From positions 1-34,037 of the forward strand of contig OMUH01000022.1 of the NCBI GenBank assembly GCA_900314195.1: DNA of 34,037 nucleotides, written 5' to 3'. Position numbers and translations under genes: made by a program. Shown here piece after piece: positions 7,276-15,490 of this stretch. This DNA is from an uncultured Prevotella sp. GTDB lineage: Bacteria; Bacteroidota; Bacteroidia; Bacteroidales; Bacteroidaceae. Each line of letters opens with the position of its first letter. The stretch's first letter is position 1. The notes under the pieces were generated by a model. It saw only the letters and a list, made by a program, of their open reading frames with translations. It did not search any database and was not told the origin of the DNA.

Positions 7276-8808
7276 ATGGAAATAAAACATATATTCAATA
7301 AACGTAACAGCCTTACGGCGCGTGCTTTCATCTGTTTGGTATGTGAGGCAGCCGTGCTCGCCGTTACCGTTGCTTTTTGCGCATTGTTTGCCGGCTGTTC
7401 GTCAAGGCCGCATGACGTGAAGAAGGCAAACCGTCTGCCGGCTATCTATCCTGATTACACCGGCGTCACCATACCTGCCGGCATTGCGCCGCTCGACTTC
7501 GGCATGTCCGACGGCAGTGACGCCGTTGACGTGACGGTGGCGGGAAGCAAAGGCGGCAGCATGCACGCCAGCGGCAGCGATGCCGACTTTGACATTGACG
7601 AATGGCATGAGCTCACGGAGCGCAACCGCGGCGGAAAGCTGACGGTCAGCGTCGTGGCCCGCAGGAACGGCACATGGTACGCATATAACAGCTTCAATAT
7701 ATATGTAAGCAGCCATGGGCTGTCAGACAAGGGACTGACATACCGTCTCATTGCGCCGGGATATGAGGTCTACGGCCATATGGGCATCTATGAGCGCAGT
7801 CTTGCCGACTTTGACGAAAGGGCAGTGTTTGACAACAATGCCGTGCCCGGCGCCTGTGTCAACTGCCATACGGCAAACCGCACCAATCCGCAGCAGTTTA
7901 CGTTTCATGTTCGTGGCGACCACGGTGCTACTTTCATTCATTATGACGGAAAGGACGAGCTGCTGAAGGCAAAGAATGATTCCCTGCACGGCTCAATGGT
8001 ATATCCATATTGGCATCCTTCGGGCCGCTATTGCGCATATTCAACAAACGACACTCACCAGAGCTTTCATGCCACGGCAAAGGAGCGCATCGAGGTGTTC
8101 GACCAGAGCTCAGACGTGTTCGTGTATGAGCCGGCCACGCACACGCTGCACCTTGACACGCTGCTGATGACGAAAGACCACTATGAGACATATCCGGTGT
8201 TCTCGCCCGACGGCAAATGGCTTTATTTCTGTTCGGCAGAAGCGCGGCAGATACCGGCAGGATACAAAGACATTAAATACAACATCTGCCGCATAGCGTT
8301 CAATGCCGGAACGGGGACGTTCGGCAACAGAGTAGATACCGTTTTCAATGCGCGCGTCATGGGAAAGAGCGCCACGCATCCGCGGCCGTCATACGACGGA
8401 CGGTGGCTGATGTTCACCATGAGCAGCTACGGTTGTTTCCCGATATGGCACAGCGAGGCTGACAACTGGCTTCTCGACCTGCGCACGGGGAAGGCGGCAC
8501 CGATGACAACGGCCAACAGCAGCAGTACCGACAGCTGGCATAACTGGTCAGCCGACAGCCACTGGTTCGTGTTCACAAGCCGTAGAGACGACGGACTTTA
8601 TACCCGCCTTTACATAGCGTCAGTTGACAGTCACGGTCGCGTGACAAAGCCTTTCATGCTTCCGCAGCGGCATCCGCAGGAATACTATGCTAATCTTATG
8701 TATTCATATAACACGCCCGACTTTACGTCGGCAGCCGTAAAGCTCGACATGCGTCGCACGGCGGCAGAGATAATGAGCGACCGGCGCGTGACCACTGCCG
8801 TGAAGTGA
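7276..8808 (+). CDS. PD40 beta-propeller lipoprotein with one CXXCH haem-c motif
   Basis: Protein of 510 residues. The signal sequence ends in the lipobox LFAGC (Cys41), so it should be a lipoprotein outside the cytoplasm. A family-like N-terminal phrase 'IYPDYTGVTIPAGIAPLDF' follows near residue 55. CVNCH at residues 194-198 is a c-type haem attachment motif. From about residue 235, WD40/PD40-type blades recur: 'YPYWHPSGRYCAYST', 'PVFSPDGKWLYFCS', 'RPSYDGRWLMFTMS', 'NWSADSHWFVFTSRR'. The layout resembles Bacteroidetes TolB-like proteins that carry a cytochrome-c motif; substrate and redox role are unknown. It follows the DUF6057 gene by 169 bases, a spacer filled largely by short repeats. 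The C-terminus is homologous to the tail of the relic at 5043-5231. Confidence 0.8.
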   Translation: MEIKHIFNKRNSLTARAFICLVCEAAVLAVTVAFCALFAGCSSRPHDVKKANRLPAIYPDYTGVTIPAGIAPLDFGMSDGSDAVDVTVAGSKGGSMHASGSDADFDIDEWHELTERNRGGKLTVSVVARRNGTWYAYNSFNIYVSSHGLSDKGLTYRLIAPGYEVYGHMGIYERSLADFDERAVFDNNAVPGACVNCHTANRTNPQQFTFHVRGDHGATFIHYDGKDELLKAKNDSLHGSMVYPYWHPSGRYCAYSTNDTHQSFHATAKERIEVFDQSSDVFVYEPATHTLHLDTLLMTKDHYETYPVFSPDGKWLYFCSAEARQIPAGYKDIKYNICRIAFNAGTGTFGNRVDTVFNARVMGKSATHPRPSYDGRWLMFTMSSYGCFPIWHSEADNWLLDLRTGKAAPMTTANSSSTDSWHNWSADSHWFVFTSRRDDGLYTRLYIASVDSHGRVTKPFMLPQRHPQEYYANLMYSYNTPDFTSAAVKLDMRRTAAEIMSDRRVTTAVK

Positions 8809-8812
8809 AGAG

Positions 8813-8868
8813 ACAATAATAAAAGCGCGCGGTCTGAAATCATTCAGACCGCGCGCTTTTATTATTGT
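8813..8868. terminator. Bidirectional terminator between convergent genes
   Basis: A perfect 26-bp inverted repeat (8813-8838 and 8843-8868) with the four-base loop ATCA. The inner stem is GC-rich (AAGCGCGCGGTCTGAA) and its outer arms are A/T-rich, so transcripts from either side end in a hairpin plus T-rich tract. It sits between the PD40 gene (+) and mlaF (-). Confidence 0.95.
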
Positions 8869-8928
8869 TATATTCACGTACCGCCTCAGGAGCAGCCGTA
8901 TGCTGTAATCCTCTTGCAGAAAGCTTTT

Positions 8929-9723
8929 TTACTGTTGCGTGTTTGCGTTTTTCTTTTTTCGCTCTTCCTCCATCTCGGTTTTCTTAACTTTGCGGAACAG
9001 GTCAGAGGCGAACACGAGGTCGTTAAGCCGTTTGTTGGTAGAATCCATAACCTCATCCTTGGTGCCCTGCCATTCCTTGTATCCCTTGTAGATGAAGCAG
9101 ATGTTCTCACCTATGCCCATGACGGAGTTCATGTCGTGGGTGTTGATGATGGTGGTTATGTTGAAGTCTTTCGTAATGCCGGAGAGCAGGCCGTCGATGA
9201 CAAGAGACGTCTTCGGGTCGAGGCCGGAGTTAGGCTCGTCGCAGAAGAGATATTTCGGGTTCAGTACTATAGCCCGTGCTATAGCTACCCGCTTCTGCAT
9301 GCCGCCGGAGATCTCGCTCGGGTATTTCGCGCCGGCATCCTTCAGGTTTACGCGCTCGAGGCATTCCTGCGCACGCCGCTCGCGCTCACGGTATGTTTTG
9401 TTTGAAAACATGTTGAGCGGGAACATAACGTTCTCAAGCACCGTCATGGAGTCGAAGAGCGCCGAGCCCTGGAACACCATGCCCATCTCGCGGTGCAGGG
9501 CAGCAATCTCATGTTTGTTCATGCCTGAGAAGTCGCGGCCGTCGTAGAGAATTTTTCCGTCGGTGGGCGTAAGCAGTCCTACGAGGTTTTTCATCAGTAC
9601 CGTCTTGCCGGAACCGCTCTGGCCTATTATGAGATTGGTCTTTCCGGTTTCGAAGGTCACGCTGATGTCGTGTAATACGGTCTTGTCGGAAAATGACTTT
9701 GTGAGATGTTGTACTTCTATCAT
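8929..9723 (-). CDS. mlaF: MlaF-type phospholipid-transport ATPase
   Basis: ABC ATPase of 264 residues that drives lipid movement between inner and outer membranes with the MlaE permease. All core motifs are present: Walker A GQSGSGKT (34-41), Q-loop Gln85, signature ISGGMQKR (138-145), Walker B YLFCDEP (158-164) and switch His196. The phrase 'EPNSGLDP' is typical of Mla/Mce ATPases. The C-terminus is a charged tail (about 240-264) rich in K, E and N. It lies 71 bases behind mlaE on the same strand and both are probably one transcript ending at the 8813-8868 hairpin. No MlaD/MCE gene follows, although such a substrate-binding partner is expected for this family. Confidence 0.9.
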   Translation of the reverse strand: MIEVQHLTKSFSDKTVLHDISVTFETGKTNLIIGQSGSGKTVLMKNLVGLLTPTDGKILYDGRDFSGMNKHEIAALHREMGMVFQGSALFDSMTVLENVMFPLNMFSNKTYRERERRAQECLERVNLKDAGAKYPSEISGGMQKRVAIARAIVLNPKYLFCDEPNSGLDPKTSLVIDGLLSGITKDFNITTIINTHDMNSVMGIGENICFIYKGYKEWQGTKDEVMDSTNKRLNDLVFASDLFRKVKKTEMEEERKKKNANTQQ

Positions 9724-9794
9724 TAATGTTGTTTGATTGAGAATGAAGAGTTTGAAAAGTGATGCCCCGGAGGTGTTCTGTGTGTTTTTCGCGG

Positions 9795-10541
9795 CTAAGA
9801 TAGAATCTGCGTCAGGAAGATGTCGGAGAAAAGAATGAGCACGCTGGAGTTGACAACAGCAGCCGTGCTGGCTTTTCCCACTTCTACGGAGCCACCCTCT
9901 ACGTTATATCCAAAATATGACGACACGCTTGCTATTATGAACGCAAAGAAGAGACTCTTGATGATGCTCATCCACACAAACCACTCGTTGAAGGAATGCT
10001 GCAGGCCGAGTGTAAGGTCGTCGGGCGCAATGATATGTCCTATGTATGCCGTGCCGTAGGCACCCAGGATGCCCATGGCAGAAGAGAAGATGACGAGGAA
10101 CGGCATGATTGTCACCAGGCCGAGAATCTTCGGCAGTATGAGATAGCAGGCCGAGTTGATGCCCATCACGTCGAGTGCGTCTATCTGCTGCGTGACACGC
10201 ATGGTGCCGAGTTCTGACGCTATGTTAGAGCCTACCTTTCCGGCAAGGATAAGACACATGATAGAAGATGAGAACTCAAGGAGCATAATCTCGCGCGTGG
10301 TGTAGCCCGATACCCACCGCGGCATCCACGGGCTCTGGATGTTTATCTTCATCTGTATGCAAATAACGGCTCCGATGAAAAACGAAATGAGCAAGACTAT
10401 GCCTATGGAGTCAACACCGAGCTGCGACATCTCTTTTACATATCGCTTCAGAAACATGCGCATGCGCTCGGGACGCGAGAACGCGCGCCCCATGAGGATT
10501 AGATATTCGCCTAACGCTTTCAGCCATTTGTAAATAATCAT
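9795..10541 (-). CDS. mlaE: MlaE-type ABC permease
   Basis: Inner-membrane permease of 248 residues, the usual length for MlaE/YrbE. It has about five hydrophobic segments: around residues 48-66 ('IGIVLLISFFIGAVICIQM'), 90-105, 140-165 and 195-215, and one near the C-terminus. Family signatures include the conserved 'AGKVGSNIASELGTMRVT' stretch with 'QIDALDVMGIN', which couples to the ATPase. First gene of the mlaE-mlaF pair and divergent from lptB. Role by family: retrograde or anterograde glycerophospholipid transport maintaining outer-membrane asymmetry. Confidence 0.9.
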   Translation of the reverse strand: MIIYKWLKALGEYLILMGRAFSRPERMRMFLKRYVKEMSQLGVDSIGIVLLISFFIGAVICIQMKINIQSPWMPRWVSGYTTREIMLLEFSSSIMCLILAGKVGSNIASELGTMRVTQQIDALDVMGINSACYLILPKILGLVTIMPFLVIFSSAMGILGAYGTAYIGHIIAPDDLTLGLQHSFNEWFVWMSIIKSLFFAFIIASVSSYFGYNVEGGSVEVGKASTAAVVNSSVLILFSDIFLTQILS

Positions 10542-10617
10542 GGTCTTTATGTGATTTTTATATGTATTTGCAATAGTTGTTTGTGGCGGATGTATGCCGC
10601 AGGCAGCCCGTCAGCTG

Positions 10618-10625
10618 CAAAATTA
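10618..10625 (-). promoter_or_regulatory. Putative -7 box for mlaE-mlaF
   Basis: On the minus strand this reads TAATTTTG, a TAnnTTTG match, 77 bases before the mlaE start. A -33 element was not found. Confidence 0.4.
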
Positions 10626-10691
10626 CGAAAAAAACCGTTATATTATTAATAGTTTTTGTGTTTATAAACACGGTGTGCACTCTTTTTTTAT

Positions 10692-10699
10692 TAATTTTG
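10692..10699 (+). promoter_or_regulatory. Putative -7 box for lptB
   Basis: TAATTTTG matches TAnnTTTG and ends 20 bases before the chosen lptB start. This position argues against an upstream start at 10594, because that codon would lie outside the transcript. Confidence 0.5.
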
Positions 10700-10719
10700 C
10701 ACGCAAAGGAAACAAACCT

Positions 10720-11550
10720 ATGGAAGAAAACAACCAGTCAGCAGCGGCAAACGGAGGAACGCAGAGAGTGGAAGGTGGCTCCGTGCTGCGCACGGAGGGC
10801 CTCGTGAAGCGCTACGGCAGCCGCACCGTGGCCAATCATGTCTCCATCAACGTGAGGCAGGGAGAAATAGTAGGTCTTCTCGGCCCTAACGGTGCCGGCA
10901 AGACCACGTCGTTCTACATGACCACCGGTCTTGTGGTGCCGAACGAGGGACATGTGTATATCGATGACAAGGAGATAACCGGCTATCCGGTATACAAGCG
11001 CGCGCGTGCCGGAATAGGCTATCTGCCGCAGGAGGCGAGCGTGTTCAGGAAGATGAGCGTTGAGGACAACATCATGTCGGTGCTGGAGATGACGGGCAAG
11101 CCGCGGCAGTATCAGCTCGAAAAGCTTGAAAGCCTCATTAATGAGTTCCGCCTGCAGAAGGTGCGCAAGAACAAGGGCGACAACCTATCGGGCGGCGAGC
11201 GCCGCCGTACGGAGATAGCGCGTTGTCTGGCCATCGACCCGAAGTTTATAATGCTTGACGAGCCTTTTGCCGGCGTAGACCCTATTGCCGTAGAAGATAT
11301 TCAGCATGTCGTGTGGCGACTGAAATACCGTAATATAGGAATTCTGATTACCGACCATAACGTGCAGGAGACACTGTCTATCACCGACAGGGCATATCTT
11401 CTGTTTGAAGGGCGCATACTCTTTCAGGGGCTGCCCGAGGAGCTGGCACAGAATGCTACCGTGCGTAAGAACTATCTCAGCGACAATTTCGTCTACCGTA
11501 AGTTCAAGGCCAACGAGGAGGATGAAAAGTTTGCCGCGTCGCTGAAATGA
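10720..11550 (+). CDS. lptB: LPS export ATPase LptB
   Basis: Cytoplasmic ATPase of 276 residues that powers lipopolysaccharide extraction through LptFG. Motifs: Walker A GPNGAGKT (55-62) followed by '[10 protein letters not shown]', a characteristic LptB phrase; Q-loop Gln104 in '[10 protein letters not shown]'; signature LSGGERRR (156-163); Walker B FIMLDEP (176-182); His213 in 'ITDHNV'. About 22 extra polar residues ([15 protein letters not shown]...) precede the ABC domain. The ATG at 10720 is chosen because it starts just after a promoter box; the in-frame extension to 10594 encodes unconvincing sequence. Its partner-type gene, ostA-like, is in a separate cluster at 22295. Confidence 0.92.
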   Translation: MEENNQSAAANGGTQRVEGGSVLRTEGLVKRYGSRTVANHVSINVRQGEIVGLLGPNGAGKTTSFYMTTGLVVPNEGHVYIDDKEITGYPVYKRARAGIGYLPQEASVFRKMSVEDNIMSVLEMTGKPRQYQLEKLESLINEFRLQKVRKNKGDNLSGGERRRTEIARCLAIDPKFIMLDEPFAGVDPIAVEDIQHVVWRLKYRNIGILITDHNVQETLSITDRAYLLFEGRILFQGLPEELAQNATVRKNYLSDNFVYRKFKANEEDEKFAASLK

Positions 11551-11640
11551 CACAGCGAAAGAGTGTTACGGCAATGACTGTTTGCAAGTTAAAAAAACAA
11601 ATTTTCTTTCTTTAAATTAGGTATATCAGATAAATATGCT

Positions 11641-11648
11641 TAATTTTG
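11641..11648 (+). promoter_or_regulatory. Putative -7 box for tig
   Basis: TAATTTTG lies 165 bases before tig, within a 262-base AT-rich spacer that otherwise holds no gene or hairpin I can identify. The -33 element is unclear and the leader would be long, so this is tentative. Confidence 0.35.
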
Positions 11649-11812
11649 CAATTCGATTTTTGCAATCAGATACATTTGTTGAACATACAGATAAACATAT
11701 ATATCTAACGCATATATCAAATGTATATATTGTGTTTATTGTTATTACAGATTGCAGATTGCAAGTCAAAGAAATAATAAATAAAAAACAAAAATAAAAA
11801 TTAAGGTCAGAG

Positions 11813-13168
11813 ATGAAAATTTCATTTGAGAATCCCGACAAGATCAATGGCAAACTGACCATTGTTGTCGAAGAAGCTGATTACAAGGATGATGTCGAGA
11901 AGGCACTTAAAAAGTACCGTAACCGCGCTAATGTGCCGGGCTTCCGTCCGGGCAAGGCTCCAATGTCAATGATTAAGCGTGAATTTGAGCCGTCTGTAAA
12001 AGTTGACACAATCAACGAAAAGGTCAGCGAGGCTATGTCGAAATACATTACCGACAACAAGATACAGATGCTTGGCCAGCCTCTTACTTCAGACAGTCAG
12101 GAGAAGATAGACGTTGCCAAGGATGCTCCTTATACATTCGTGTTCGATGTAGCTGTTGCTCCTGAGTTCAAGGTTTCTCTGACCGGCAGGGATAAGGTTG
12201 ATTATTACAACATCACCGTTGACGATGAGCTTGTAGGCCGTCAGGTAGATATGTTCTGCCGTCAGATGGGCAAGAACGAGCAGGCATCGTCTTACCAGCC
12301 TAACGACATGCTTGAGGGCGACCTGCGTGAGCTCGGCGCTGACGGCAGCGTGCTTGAGGGCGGACTGACAATAGAGAAGGCACATCTGCTGCCGGAATAT
12401 ATTAAGGTTGACGATCAGAAGAAGCTGTTTGACGGTGCTAAGGCCGGCGATGTGATCACTTTCAATCCGAGAAAGGCTTATGAAGACAATGACGCAGAGA
12501 TGGCAGCCCTGCTGAAGATAAACATAGACGACGTGAAGGATCACACCGGCGACTTCAGCTATCAGATCACAGCGATTAACCGTTTCGTTCCGCATGCAGT
12601 AGACCAGGAGCTTTTCGACCAGGTGTACGGCAAGGACGAGGTTAAGGACGAGAAGGCATTCCGTGAGAAGATTGCCGAGGGCCTCAAGGAGCAGCTGAAG
12701 GGCGACGAGGATTATAAGTTCCTGCTCGACGTGCGTGCGCACTGCGAGAAGAAGGTAGGCAAGCTTACCTTCCCTGACGCCTTGCTTAAGAAGATCATGC
12801 TTCTCAGCAACAAGGACAAAGATGAGAAATATGTTGACGAGCACTATGACGACAGCATAAAAGAGCTTACATGGCATCTTATCAAGGAGCAGCTTGTAAA
12901 GGCACAGGATATAAAGATTGACGACAACGACATTAAGGAAACAGCCAAAGAGGCTGCACGCGCACAGTTCATGCAGTATGGTATGAACAACGTGCCTGAG
13001 GAGTATGTCGACCAGTTCGCTGACCGTATGCTCAAGCAGGAGAACAGTCAGCAGGCCATCCTCGACCGTGCTGTTGACCGCAAGCTGACAGAAGCTCTTA
13101 AAAAGGTTGTGAAGCTCAACGAGAAGGAAATTTCTGTTGATGACTTTAACAAGATGATGCAGGAGTAA
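11813..13168 (+). CDS. tig: Trigger factor
   Basis: Ribosome-associated chaperone of 451 residues, close to the family length. The N-terminal ribosome-binding domain carries the conserved signature around residues 42-52 ('VPGFRPGKAPM', equivalent to the GFRxGKxP loop). The middle FKBP-like domain (about 150-250) is divergent from proteobacterial versions, and the helical C-terminal domain follows to residue 451 with many charged helices. It stands directly upstream of clpP and clpX, the classical tig-clpP-clpX order. A terminator-like repeat between tig and clpP suggests partial separation of the transcripts. Confidence 0.93.
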   Translation: MKISFENPDKINGKLTIVVEEADYKDDVEKALKKYRNRANVPGFRPGKAPMSMIKREFEPSVKVDTINEKVSEAMSKYITDNKIQMLGQPLTSDSQEKIDVAKDAPYTFVFDVAVAPEFKVSLTGRDKVDYYNITVDDELVGRQVDMFCRQMGKNEQASSYQPNDMLEGDLRELGADGSVLEGGLTIEKAHLLPEYIKVDDQKKLFDGAKAGDVITFNPRKAYEDNDAEMAALLKINIDDVKDHTGDFSYQITAINRFVPHAVDQELFDQVYGKDEVKDEKAFREKIAEGLKEQLKGDEDYKFLLDVRAHCEKKVGKLTFPDALLKKIMLLSNKDKDEKYVDEHYDDSIKELTWHLIKEQLVKAQDIKIDDNDIKETAKEAARAQFMQYGMNNVPEEYVDQFADRMLKQENSQQAILDRAVDRKLTEALKKVVKLNEKEISVDDFNKMMQE

Positions 13169-13214
13169 TTTATTTCAGACATTTATTTTAGATAAAAAAA
13201 CTTCTTTATTAATA

Positions 13215-13288
13215 AGAGGTTGTCGATTTTTTTTAGTAACTTTGTTTTCACAACGAGCTAAAGAAGGTCGACAACCTCTCTTTTTTTG
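13215..13288 (+). terminator. Terminator-like inverted repeat enclosing the clpP promoter
   Basis: A perfect 12-bp inverted repeat, AGAGGTTGTCGA (13215-13226) and TCGACAACCTCT (13268-13279), is followed by C and seven T. The 41-base loop is long for an intrinsic terminator and holds a -7 box. A read-through transcript from tig could fold; a transcript starting in the loop would carry only the right arm. Confidence 0.7.
13237..13244 (+). promoter_or_regulatory. Putative clpP promoter -7 box
   Basis: TAACTTTG matches TAnnTTTG and lies 67 bases before the clpP start, inside the loop of the 13215-13279 inverted repeat. No well-spaced -33 TTTG was seen. Confidence 0.55.
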
Positions 13289-13310
13289 TAATATAACGAA
13301 AGGAAAATAT

Positions 13311-13997
13311 ATGAACGATTTCAGAAAATTCGCTACCGGACGTCTCGGTATGAACGGTCAGGTGCTCGATGATGTGGTCAAGGCACAGCAGCAGTATCTC
13401 AATCCGTACATCCTTGAGGAGCGTCAGCTTAACGTCACGCAGATGGATGTATTCTCGCGTCTGATGATGGACCGTATAATCTTCCTCGGCACAGAGATTG
13501 ACGATTACGCGGCCAACACGCTTCAGGCACAGCTGCTTTATCTTGATTCCGTAGACCCCGGTAAGGACATATCTATTTACATAAACAGTCCCGGCGGCAG
13601 TGTGACGGCAGGTCTCGGCATTTATGACACCATGCAGTTCATACAGAGTGATGTGGCTACGCTGTGCACGGGCATGGCGGCATCTATGGCTGCCGTGCTG
13701 CTCGTATCAGGCCAGGAAGGAAAGCGTTCGGCTCTGCCGCACAGCCGTGTGATGATTCACCAGCCGCTTGGCGGTGTGCAGGGACAGGCCTCGGATATAG
13801 AAATAGAGGCAAAGGAGATTCTTAAGTTCAAGAAAGAGCTCTATACGATAATTTCAGACCACTCGCATCAGCCGTATGACAAGGTATATGCCGACAGTGA
13901 CCGTAACTATTGGATGACGGCTCAGGAGGCAAAAGACTATGGCATGATAGACAGAGTGCTGGAGAAAAAACAGCAGGCCTCGCAGGATGCTAAGTAA
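13311..13997 (+). CDS. clpP: ATP-dependent Clp protease proteolytic subunit
   Basis: Serine protease subunit of 228 residues that forms the barrel served by ClpX. The catalytic triad can be placed: Ser125 in 'GMAASMAAV', His150 in 'RVMIHQP', and Asp197 in 'DSDRNYWM', spaced as in other ClpPs. The oxyanion segment 'SPGGSVTAG' is present. The ATG at 13311 follows an AAAGGA ribosome-binding site at 13299-13304 and gives a normal N-terminus; the in-frame codon at 13242 would overlap the promoter box and the inverted repeat, so it was rejected. The spacer before clpX is only 27 bases, so they are probably cotranscribed. Confidence 0.95.
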   Translation: MNDFRKFATGRLGMNGQVLDDVVKAQQQYLNPYILEERQLNVTQMDVFSRLMMDRIIFLGTEIDDYAANTLQAQLLYLDSVDPGKDISIYINSPGGSVTAGLGIYDTMQFIQSDVATLCTGMAASMAAVLLVSGQEGKRSALPHSRVMIHQPLGGVQGQASDIEIEAKEILKFKKELYTIISDHSHQPYDKVYADSDRNYWMTAQEAKDYGMIDRVLEKKQQASQDAK

Positions 13998-14024
13998 AAA
14001 TACACACAGAAGGTAAAAAGAAAA

Positions 14025-15287
14025 ATGCCAAACAAGAAGAAAGAAGATGCTTGCAGCTTTTGCGGCCGTCCGCGCAGTGCCGTTGCCCTGCTCATAGGCG
14101 GTGGCAACGGGTTTATCTGCAACGACTGTGCTGCCCAGGCCTGGGAGATAGTGCGACGCTCCGGCCTTGCACCTGATGAGGCTGTGCTGCCGGAAGGCGG
14201 CGACAAGGGCACGCATAAGTTTGAGCTTAAGGAAATACCCAAGCCGGTAGACATAAAAAAGCATCTCGATGAGTATGTGATTGGTCAGGATGAGGCCAAG
14301 CGCACGCTTGCCGTAGCCGTTTACAATCATTACAAGCGTCTGCAGCAGCCTGATGCCGACGACGGCGTTGAGATAGAAAAGAGCAATATCATAATGGTGG
14401 GCAGCACCGGAACGGGCAAGACCCTTCTGGCACGCACCATAGCCAAGATGCTTGATGTGCCGTTTACCATCGTGGATGCCACGGTGTTCACACAGGCCGG
14501 TTATGTTGGCGAGGATGTGGAAAGCATCCTCAGCCGCCTGCTACAGGTTGCCGATTATAATCTTGAGGCTGCTGAGCGCGGCATAGTGTTCGTTGACGAG
14601 ATAGACAAGATAGCGCGCAAGGGCGACAATCCGTCTATAACACGCGATGTCAGCGGCGAGGGTGTGCAGCAGAGTCTGCTCAAGCTGCTTGAAGGCACCA
14701 TGGTCAACGTGCCGCCACAGGGCGGGCGGAAGCATCCGGAGCAGCAATATATTCATGTGAACACAAAGAACATATTGTTTATATGCGGCGGTGCCTTCGA
14801 CGGCATTGAAGACAGAATAGCCCAGAGGCTGAACACACATGTCATTGGCTTTGACTCTGTTCAGAACAACCGTCAGGTAGACAAGAATGACATAATGAAA
14901 TATATCTCTCCGCAGGATTTGAAGTCGTTCGGACTGATTCCGGAGCTTATCGGCCGTCTGCCGGTGCTCACATACCTGCATCCGCTTGACAGAGCCGCGC
15001 TGAGACGAATTCTTGTGGAGCCTAAGAACTCAATAGTGAAGCAATATGTCAAGTTGTTCAAGATGGACGGCATAGAGCTTACGTTCGATGACGATGCCCT
15101 TGACTATATTGTTGACAAGGCTGTTGAATACAAGCTTGGGGCGCGCGGTCTGCGCTCTATCGTTGAGGCTGTCATGATGGATTCTATGTATGAGATACCG
15201 TCGACAGACAAGAAGTCGCTCAGGGTGACACTCAGCTATACCAAGTCACAGCTCGACAAGGCTAAGCTTGACAGAATGAGCGCATGA
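14025..15287 (+). CDS. clpX: ClpX unfoldase ATPase
   Basis: AAA+ unfoldase of 420 residues that recognises substrates and feeds them to ClpP. The N-terminal zinc-binding domain has Cys10, Cys13, Cys32 and Cys35. Walker A GSTGTGKT is at 126-133; Walker B is in '[12 protein letters not shown]' with the pore-loop phrase 'GYVGED' before it; '[20 protein letters not shown]' and '[11 protein letters not shown]' are ClpX hallmarks. A C-terminal AAA+ small domain follows. A hairpin with a T-rich tail lies 110 bases after the stop. Confidence 0.97.
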   Translation: MPNKKKEDACSFCGRPRSAVALLIGGGNGFICNDCAAQAWEIVRRSGLAPDEAVLPEGGDKGTHKFELKEIPKPVDIKKHLDEYVIGQDEAKRTLAVAVYNHYKRLQQPDADDGVEIEKSNIIMVGSTGTGKTLLARTIAKMLDVPFTIVDATVFTQAGYVGEDVESILSRLLQVADYNLEAAERGIVFVDEIDKIARKGDNPSITRDVSGEGVQQSLLKLLEGTMVNVPPQGGRKHPEQQYIHVNTKNILFICGGAFDGIEDRIAQRLNTHVIGFDSVQNNRQVDKNDIMKYISPQDLKSFGLIPELIGRLPVLTYLHPLDRAALRRILVEPKNSIVKQYVKLFKMDGIELTFDDDALDYIVDKAVEYKLGARGLRSIVEAVMMDSMYEIPSTDKKSLRVTLSYTKSQLDKAKLDRMSA

Positions 15288-15396
15288 CGTGCCGGGGGGC
15301 ATTGCGCATGTGTCAGCGCCGCCTGCTATGCCGGCGGCATTGTGCAGCATTCTTTGATGTTGCGCCAGAGAAAAAGCAATTACCTTTATTTTCCAT

Positions 15397-15443
15397 GTGA
15401 AGCGTTCTCCGTTATGTGGAGATGCTTCACGTTCTCATTTTTC
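15397..15443 (+). terminator. Probable terminator after clpX
   Basis: GTGAAGC...TCTCC (15397-15410) pairs with GGAGATGCTTCAC (15418-15430) apart from a small internal bulge, with a seven-base loop. A T-rich segment (CATTTTT) follows a few bases later. Confidence 0.6.
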
Positions 15444-15490
15444 CTGAACAAACCATTTAGACAAGAAAAGAACTAAATTTACTGCTTTAC

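Noticed and set aside
12089-12877. 262-codon frame antisense to tig
   Set aside because: Complementary shadow of trigger factor; Leu/Val-rich without real membrane topology.
13215-13279. Invertible promoter (phase-variation switch) at clpP
   Set aside because: The repeats are only 12 bp with a 41-base interval and no recombinase is nearby; a terminator-like role fits better, so inversion is only an alternative.
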